A stretch of 59,335 nt of DNA from Clostridium sp. Lineage in GTDB: Bacteria; Bacillota; Clostridia; Clostridiales; Clostridiaceae. The stretch is from positions 1 to 59,335 of the forward strand of contig NZ_JAJFUC010000068.1 in assembly GCF_021372645.1 (NCBI RefSeq), in the 5' to 3' direction. The position numbers and the translations under genes were made by a program. This document shows, piece by piece, positions 53,556-59,335 of the stretch; position 1 is the first letter of the stretch; the number at the start of each line of letters is the position of its first letter. Below the pieces are notes generated by a model. That model was given only the letters and a program-made list of their open reading frames with translations, was not told the origin of the DNA and did no database searches.

Positions 53556-53718
53556 ATTCATGTATAATATTAACTTAAGCTATCCATCACATGACACCAG
53601 CCTTAGTACCTATATACTGTATCTGTCAACTAAAATATGGTAGTATATATATAACAATATTAATATATTATATAAAGCTTATTAAAGATATAGAGAAAGA
53701 GCAGGGGAGGGGAAGCTG

Positions 53719-56229
53719 ATGTTAACGGTGGATAATTTAAAAGATATTCTTGTCAAACAAAAAGAAGTTCTGTCTAGCCTTGAAACTGAAATCATAAATA
53801 TTGAAAATAGTGACCTGTTGATTGAGAATGAAAGCTTAAAAACAGAGCTTGTAAAATGTCAGGTATTTCTGGAAACGGAAAAAAGCGATAATTTAAAACT
53901 ATCAGAAGAAAACAAGAATCTTAGAAATTCACTATATGAACAGCTCTATAACGAAAAAATTCAGATACTGAATACGGTAAATAGTAAAATGGATGTTTAC
54001 TATAAATCAAATATTCAGGGAGAAGTAAACAGGTTAACTAGTCTGGAAACTTCAGTAAAAAAGCAGATAGATGAAATGGATGGTGTATTGAAAGCAAACA
54101 GGGTAAATATTGAGGACGAAATTTATAAGGAGCTTGAAGAATTAAGAAAACTGCTTAATATAAAGATAACTCTTGCCCGTGAAGAAATTGCGAGACAAAC
54201 AGGAGCATTTAGTGAAAATAAAGCTGAAGAATTAGCGAAGTTAAAACAGGAAAAAGTTACAGAGGAAGAAATAAAAGCCCGGATAAAACAGAATAATATA
54301 GAATCGTTTATAGGACTTAGTATTATCAATAAGCTGGGCATTTTGTTACTTGTTATAGGTGTAATTGCTACATCTCAGTTTACGTATGTTAAATTGCCTG
54401 ACATGGCGAAAGGTATTTTTGCATTTGCATTTGGTGTTATATTACTTATAGTCGGTGAATTGTTAAATCGTAAAAAGCCAAATGTTTTTTCACTAGGAAT
54501 TACAAGTGGTGGAGTAGCTGTATTATATGTGGCGCTAGCGTTAAGCTTTTTTAAATTTAGAATTCTGGATATGTATCCGGCTTTAGGATTGTGTGTTCTT
54601 ATAACAGCATCAGCCTTTGTTTTGTCTCAGTGGTATAATTCTCAAACCATATCAGCATTCGCAATGATTGGTGGATATTTGCCTCTTTTCTCTATTGCGG
54701 GAAACAAAACAATGGTGTATGGTGCGATGGTTTACTTTGTAATGCTTAATATACTGGCACTTATTATATCAGTTAACAGGAAGTGGACTGCAACTGCATA
54801 TATAGGATTTGTACTTAATGTAGTAGGTTCATTCTATATATCCTCAATCATGTTTTTTGGAAGATTCAAAAATACAACATTTTCTATAGATGATTTTATA
54901 ACAATACTTTACATTGTTTTTGCGTTTATAATCTATACACTTATTCCTGTCCTGGGCTCTTTTAGGAAAAAACTCAGCCTTAAAAATTCAGATATTGTTT
55001 TAATGGCATTGAATACAGTAATAAGCACTTTACTCCTATATTCAGTGTTTTATATTTTAAAACTATCAGATTTTACAGGCCTTCTAGCTATTGCCTTTGC
55101 GATTGTTTATTTGGCTTTGGGAAAATTTGTGGAGAACTATATGACAGAAGAGCAAAAAGCAAGAGGACTCTTTTATATTACAGGCCTCACTTTTATCGTT
55201 TTGATAATACCATTTCAATTCGGTAAGGTATGGTTGTCTTTAGGCTGGCTGGTGGAAGGAATTACTCTTCTTTCATATGGTATATATAAAGAATTAAAAG
55301 ACTTTAAAAAGGCTGGAGTTATTATTTCATTCCTATGCTTAGCTGCCTTCATACTTTTTGATGTATTCAATTTCGATAATTCACTCTTTGTGTATAAATA
55401 TCTTGCAATAACTGCAGGAAGCATTATAGTTTTGAGAGCATTAATGTACAAAAAGAATTTGGCAGGACAACAAATATTGTTGTTTAAGTACGCAGCAGCA
55501 ATTAATGTATGGATTTTCTTATTATACATCACAGGAAATAAATTAAGTGGGTATTTATCAAGACTATTGCCAAACAGTAGTTTAAATCTGAACTACCTGA
55601 CTACTGCAGCAATGATATTAGTAAGCTTTTTAACTGCATACATTATTCCTAGGATAAGGCTTCTCTGCGATGATGTTATGAAGGTTATATCTGTAATAAT
55701 TTATGCTATTGCTTTAATAGCTTTATTCTTCTTAAATTTCAATTCACCAGTAAGAGAGCCTCTGCATGAGGTGGCTACAGCTGTAAGCATAATTGGTACA
55801 ATTGAATTGGTAGTTATAGCTATACTTGCAGTTCTGGCATTGAGGGATTTGATATTGTGCCTTGTGATAGAGTGGAAACTCGGAATTGAATGGTATCCAT
55901 TTATAATATCCCTTTATTTTGTAGTAGTTTTGACACAAAATCTGATAACTCAATATGACCTTAGATTCAATAATGCAGTTATAAGCATTATATACCTGAT
56001 TACTGCTTTTGCATGGATTACATTTGGGTTTATAAGGAGATATGCCTTTATAAGAAGGTTTGGTCTTGGATTATCCATATTATCCGTAGCAAAATTATTT
56101 ATTATTGACCTTTCATTCCTATCCCAAGGATATAGAATAGTATCATATTTCATTTTTGGTGCGATACTTATTGCAATATCATTTGTTTATCAGCATTTTA
56201 GTAAAAAAATAGATGATATAGGGAGGTAA
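53719..56229 (+). CDS. DUF2339 multi-pass membrane protein
   Basis: 836 aa. An N-terminal cytoplasmic coiled coil (about 1-190) is followed by more than 20 membrane helices starting with SFIGLSIINKLGILLLVIGV-type (IINKLGILLLVIGVIA near 203) and KLPDMAKGIFAFAFGV. Fits DUF2339. GGGAGGGG precedes ATG 53719. It is followed by its usual DUF3999 partner after 6 bases. Function unknown; an envelope transporter or polysaccharide role is possible. DNA here looks less A/T-rich than neighbours. Confidence 0.9.
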   Translation: MLTVDNLKDILVKQKEVLSSLETEIINIENSDLLIENESLKTELVKCQVFLETEKSDNLKLSEENKNLRNSLYEQLYNEKIQILNTVNSKMDVYYKSNIQGEVNRLTSLETSVKKQIDEMDGVLKANRVNIEDEIYKELEELRKLLNIKITLAREEIARQTGAFSENKAEELAKLKQEKVTEEEIKARIKQNNIESFIGLSIINKLGILLLVIGVIATSQFTYVKLPDMAKGIFAFAFGVILLIVGELLNRKKPNVFSLGITSGGVAVLYVALALSFFKFRILDMYPALGLCVLITASAFVLSQWYNSQTISAFAMIGGYLPLFSIAGNKTMVYGAMVYFVMLNILALIISVNRKWTATAYIGFVLNVVGSFYISSIMFFGRFKNTTFSIDDFITILYIVFAFIIYTLIPVLGSFRKKLSLKNSDIVLMALNTVISTLLLYSVFYILKLSDFTGLLAIAFAIVYLALGKFVENYMTEEQKARGLFYITGLTFIVLIIPFQFGKVWLSLGWLVEGITLLSYGIYKELKDFKKAGVIISFLCLAAFILFDVFNFDNSLFVYKYLAITAGSIIVLRALMYKKNLAGQQILLFKYAAAINVWIFLLYITGNKLSGYLSRLLPNSSLNLNYLTTAAMILVSFLTAYIIPRIRLLCDDVMKVISVIIYAIALIALFFLNFNSPVREPLHEVATAVSIIGTIELVVIAILAVLALRDLILCLVIEWKLGIEWYPFIISLYFVVVLTQNLITQYDLRFNNAVISIIYLITAFAWITFGFIRRYAFIRRFGLGLSILSVAKLFIIDLSFLSQGYRIVSYFIFGAILIAISFVYQHFSKKIDDIGR

Positions 56230-56235
56230 TACTGG

Positions 56236-57432
56236 ATGTTGAAAAAACTAATAGCGAGTATAGTTATATTTATAGCTTTGCCTAGTACTGTTGCATACGC
56301 ACTTGACTACTCATACAACACTAGTATTGATAATAAAGGAAGTTATAAATATAAAGCAGTAACGTTAACTCCAGAAATATATAACAAAATAAGGGGAGAC
56401 ATGGCTGATTTAGATATCTATGATAAGGATAATGAATCCATGCCTTACTTTATAAACAGCTTCGTAGAAAGTGGAAGTGAATCAAGAACTATCTATGATA
56501 TGAAGCTTGTTAACTCATATATAAAAGATGAGTACACATATTATGACTATGCTCTCAAAAATCAACAGGATGGGGATGTTACAGCAACATCAATGGAAGT
56601 ACAAACTGACCAGGAAGGCTTTGCAAAGAAAGTAGAGATTTTCGGCGGTTATGATAATGTAAATTGGGAAAAAGTTCAGGATGATATTTTATATAGCGTC
56701 GATGGCAATAAAAAACTTGAAATAACCTTTAATGGTGTAAAAAAATATACGTATTACCGTTTTAAAATATCTAACAACTTGGAGAAAGTTTTCTTTTCCT
56801 CTGTTGTGCTGAAATTTAATAAAACAGTACAGAAAAAAGAATACTTCATCAATTCTATATCCCCAGAGTTTTCTACTGAGGAGCAGGGCAAAACCACTGT
56901 TGTTAAAATTCAGGGATTGAGGAACTTAAAACTAAACAGTATTACTCTGAAAACAGATAATATATTTAAAAGAAGGGTCACTTTTGATGGCAGTGCTTCC
57001 AAGGTGCTTTATAATTTAGATTTTGCAAACACAAGCTATAGAGATTTAACGATACCGCTGGTTTCATACAGAGCAACTGCTGATACTGCAGAAATTATAA
57101 TAGACAATAAAGATGATAAGCCTATACAAGTATCGGGAATTGAAGCAAAATACCTTGCTGATGAGTTGGTTTTTGATGGATCAAAATCAAGTGAGTATAC
57201 ATTAAGATTTGGAAACAGTGAAATTCAAACTCCAAAGAACTATGATATCTCGAAATATAGGGAGATGATTCTTAATGAAGGATATGATGTTTTGAATGTA
57301 AGAGAAATCAAAGAAGAACCTTCTAAAACTCCAAGCAAAGCACAATATGATTATAAGTTAATTTTTAATATTGCTATATCGGTAGCTGCTGTAGTTATGG
57401 GGATAATAGTATTTTTGAAACTAAAAAAGTAG
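56236..57432 (+). CDS. DUF3999 extracytoplasmic membrane protein
   Basis: 398 aa. Signal peptide (1-22, LIASIVIFIALPSTVAYA), a large outer-face beta-rich domain and one C-terminal membrane helix (about 375-395). ITPEIYNKI-like LTPEIYNKIRGDMADLDIYD (shortened: KIRGDMADLDIYD) is the DUF3999 start. Pairs with the DUF2339 gene. Confidence 0.88.
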   Translation: MLKKLIASIVIFIALPSTVAYALDYSYNTSIDNKGSYKYKAVTLTPEIYNKIRGDMADLDIYDKDNESMPYFINSFVESGSESRTIYDMKLVNSYIKDEYTYYDYALKNQQDGDVTATSMEVQTDQEGFAKKVEIFGGYDNVNWEKVQDDILYSVDGNKKLEITFNGVKKYTYYRFKISNNLEKVFFSSVVLKFNKTVQKKEYFINSISPEFSTEEQGKTTVVKIQGLRNLKLNSITLKTDNIFKRRVTFDGSASKVLYNLDFANTSYRDLTIPLVSYRATADTAEIIIDNKDDKPIQVSGIEAKYLADELVFDGSKSSEYTLRFGNSEIQTPKNYDISKYREMILNEGYDVLNVREIKEEPSKTPSKAQYDYKLIFNIAISVAAVVMGIIVFLKLKK

Positions 57433-57467
57433 ATTATGAATAATAAATATAAAATGATTTTGAATTT

Positions 57468-57525
57468 TGCGAGCAGGGGTTCGATGTCTATCGCCTCCAC
57501 CACGAAACCCACGAAAGTTTAATAA
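57468..57525 (+). other. GC-rich island, possible tRNA/tmRNA 3'-end remnant
   Basis: About 45 bases are far richer in G and C than the surroundings and contain GGTTCGA (T-loop-like) and CTCCACCA (tRNA/tmRNA-type 3' end). The T stem pairs poorly. The same bases also lie in an open frame ending at 57636 (INKAYGIDKELDIPYVK... in part), so a coding remnant is the alternative. The following CATATGGTATA / TATACCATATG hairpin is at about 57533-57571. Confidence 0.35.
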
Positions 57526-57730
57526 ATAAAGCATATGGTATAGATAAAGAATTAGATATACCATATGTAAAAAGAGATAATTATAGTATAAAGAAAATTA
57601 GTCAAATGAATGAAATGGAATATTTTCTCAAATGATAAGCGAGAAGCATACTTATATGTATTTACATTATTTGTAGTTTAAGATATACTAATTGAATGTT
57701 ATAATCACATGCAGTAGGTGAGGTGAAATT

Positions 57731-57922
57731 ATGGATGGCACAAACAGATCAAATATTAAAATAGGTTCAAAGGTCTTAGTTGTAAAAAAAGAACACCAAA
57801 GAACAGGTCAGTTGACAGAGGGAATAGTTAAGAGAATTCTTACAAATTCACAGAATCATCACCGTGGAATCAAGGTTATGCTTGAAGATAACGTAGTTGG
57901 AAGAGTTCAACAAATAAAATAA
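57731..57922 (+). CDS. ywbE: YwbE family protein
   Basis: 63 aa, entire family length. RSNIKIGSKVLVVKKEHQRTG..., GIVKRILTNSQNHHRGIKV (DUF2196). A small predicted OB/SH3-like fold. GTGAGGTG precedes ATG 57731. Confidence 0.93.
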   Translation: MDGTNRSNIKIGSKVLVVKKEHQRTGQLTEGIVKRILTNSQNHHRGIKVMLEDNVVGRVQQIK

Positions 57923-57935
57923 TAGTGTGTTTTTT

Positions 57936-57963
57936 GTTCCTCAAAACGATGTTTTGGGGAATT
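57936..57963 (+). terminator. ywbE terminator
   Basis: TTCCTCAAAAC pairs with GTTTTGGGGAA (one G-U pair), followed by TTTTTT. Confidence 0.82.
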
Positions 57964-58149
57964 TTTTCTTTTAGGGGGGCTAACAAATACGCAGAAATAA
58001 ACATTCACGTAGAAACAACAAGAGTTTTGCGTAAATGTTTAGATGGAGATTGAAAACAGCTCTCTTAAAAATAATAAAAAATAGAACATTTATGAAATCA
58101 TTTGTTATAATTAGGTTCTAACACAAAACATAACAAGGAGATAACATAA

Positions 58150-58338
58150 ATATTCATTGGCTCAATTATAACAAATTCATCATGTATAATCAAATTCTTA
58201 AAAGAATCAAGATTTGCAATTTATTTTACTAAGCCGCAGCTTCATATTATAGCTCTTATTATGAGTGCTATGATAAAAAAAGGATTTGCAGGTAAAGTTA
58301 CTGACGTAGCCGACATTGTGCATACACCAATAAAATAA
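58150..58338 (+). pseudogene. transposase N-terminal remnant
   Basis: 62 codons without ATG read FLKESRFAIYFTKPQLHII... and MIKKGFAGKVTDVADI, the start of a DDE transposase that normally continues with a CHRTTIGHFL-type motif. Here the frame ends at TAA 58336. The rest of the gene is gone. Outside it, 57964-58149 and 58339-58636 hold no gene I can support. Confidence 0.65.
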
Positions 58339-58636
58339 GGAGGTTTAAATATGTTTGTGATATGAGGGGCATACTTCCTACTTATAATTTTACTAGCAGA
58401 AGATAACTAGCATAATCTATATTACAAGTGTTGAAATTCAAAAGTATTGATAATGATGCTACTAATTTTAATGCAATTAATTATTTTTTATGAACTTATT
58501 GCATTGAACATTGAACACTGCTATTATGAAATTTGATTTTGTTCAATAATTGAAAATAATTAAATATTTCTGATTATAGATTACAACTATTGTTTGTAAT
58601 TTCACTTAATAAATTTTAATTTGGAGGGGTAAAAAT

Positions 58637-59197
58637 ATGGAGGATATGTCTTATTGGAAGGAAGTCTGGGAAAGAAAAGGGAGAAGCGAATCAAATCATT
58701 TAGGAGAACTAGGTGGATATGATAATAATCCTGAAGTTGTAAAAGAAATAGCAAGGCAAATTGTTAAAGAACTAGATATAAAAGAAACTGATAAAGTATT
58801 AGAAGTAGGTTGTGGTGCAGGGGGACTAGCTAAATATATAAAATGTGGTCAATATGTTGGTGTAGATTATTCTAGCAGCCTTGTCAAAAAGCATATACAA
58901 ATCTTAAATAATTCAGTTTTGCAAGGAGAAGCAAATGATTTAATTTTTAAAGATAAAACATTTGATAAGGTTATTTGTTTTGGAGTATTTCTTTATTTTC
59001 CTAATAAAGAATATGCTAAACAAGCAATTGCTGAATTGAAAAGAGTCGCTAAAGAAGCAATATTTATTGGTGAGTTACCTATTACTTCACATAGTGATGA
59101 ACATCTATTATTTGATAAAAGTGAATTTGATGGTTGGAGAATTATAGATGGTTATTACAGGACTTCTAGATTTAATGCTGTTTGCAAATTAATTTGA
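58637..59197 (+). CDS. class I SAM-dependent methyltransferase
   Basis: 186 aa. Motif I VLEVGCGAGGLAKYI (near 55-69), then VGVDYSS, and motif IV FDKVICFGVF with motif post-I-type LKRVAKEAIFIGELP. A small-molecule methyltransferase; the acceptor is unknown. TTGGAGGGG precedes ATG 58637. Confidence 0.9.
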   Translation: MEDMSYWKEVWERKGRSESNHLGELGGYDNNPEVVKEIARQIVKELDIKETDKVLEVGCGAGGLAKYIKCGQYVGVDYSSSLVKKHIQILNNSVLQGEANDLIFKDKTFDKVICFGVFLYFPNKEYAKQAIAELKRVAKEAIFIGELPITSHSDEHLLFDKSEFDGWRIIDGYYRTSRFNAVCKLI

Positions 59198-59264
59198 TTT
59201 ATATTATATACTTAGATTGGTTTGACTATATAAATTCATAGTTTCTATAATTAAGTAATAACCT

Positions 59265-59292
59265 AAGGAGTATCTGAAGTAAGATATTCCTT
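59265..59292 (+). terminator. methyltransferase terminator
   Basis: AAGGAGTATCT pairs with AGATATTCCTT (one wobble), followed by TTTT. Confidence 0.8.
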
Positions 59293-59335
59293 TTTTAATA
59301 CGAGGAGATTATAATAAAGTCAAATCTGTGGATAA

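Noticed and set aside
58351-58410. Mini ORF MFVI-stop-GAYFLLIILLAEDN with in-frame TGA after a good ribosome binding site
   Set aside because: Only 19 residues if the TGA is read through; no sign of selenocysteine or of a recoding element, so it may be a decayed small membrane peptide at most.
1-59335. Window as a plasmid or phage
   Set aside because: glyA, topB and a chain of ordinary clostridial genes argue for a chromosome, and no phage structural or plasmid replication genes are seen.

Overview
The window is very AT-rich, uses strong AGGAGG-type ribosome binding sites and carries Clostridium-typical families (DUF4489, DUF6483, YwbE, a fused GshF, a two-gene ThrE-type exporter, DUF2339/DUF3999). 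It is most simply a chromosomal segment of a Clostridium sensu stricto species, perhaps of the solvent/butyrate-forming group. I see no rRNA, complete tRNA, CRISPR array or phage structural genes.

Layout. (1) About 0-8.2 kb: small orphan genes (YdjM-like membrane protein, DUF4362-like secreted protein, HNH-type nuclease, HD phosphohydrolase, an ADP-ribosyltransferase-like protein), mostly in single-gene units separated by hairpin terminators. (2) 8.3-20.2 kb: a type I restriction-modification operon, hsdM - small membrane protein - hsdS - fused ABC-ATPase/TOPRIM protein (PARIS/OLD-like) - hsdR, continued by a membrane coiled-coil protein, a YgjP/SprT-like metallopeptidase, a PIN-like nuclease, a PC4-type ssDNA-binding protein and an ADP-ribosylglycohydrolase. 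(3) 20.2-25.5 kb: orphan genes, two of them preceded by copies of one 210-bp RNA-like element with mutually exclusive hairpins, ending in a PD-(D/E)XK nuclease. (4) 25.5-31.4 kb: housekeeping-type accessory genes (DUF1232, GyrI-like, His-tailed DMT exporter, acetyltransferases, MBL hydrolase, DUF1653). (5) 31.4-35.8 kb: a region dense in RNA-like structure: a stand-alone small RNA gene with promoter and terminator, an HTH/RHH gene with a sequestered ribosome binding site, a second structured RNA, two overlapping four-helix-bundle (Avd/S23-like) genes, then five tandem copies of a 184-bp unit that each contain the same stem. (6) 36.2-38.8 kb: a complete-looking IS66 element that cuts off the gene to its left. 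(7) 38.9-41.3 kb: a GGDEF/HD-GYP regulator and gene debris, including a broken second copy of the PIN-like gene. (8) 41.4-59.3 kb: ordinary chromosome: arsR-MATE-gshF, DUF4489, threonine/serine exporter halves, glyA, topB, DUF2339-DUF3999, ywbE, a methyltransferase, with some transposase and att-like debris at 57.4-58.4 kb.

How the genes may work together. Region 2 reads as layered phage defence: type I restriction plus an embedded guard ATPase/nuclease that could respond when restriction is inhibited. Region 5 is the best candidate for something undescribed: an Avd-like protein pair sandwiched between a structured RNA and a tandem array of structured repeats, with no reverse transcriptase in sight. 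The arsR-MATE-gshF group looks like a metal/metalloid-responsive export plus glutathione unit under a recognisable ArsR operator. All functions are read from sequence motifs; no database search was possible.
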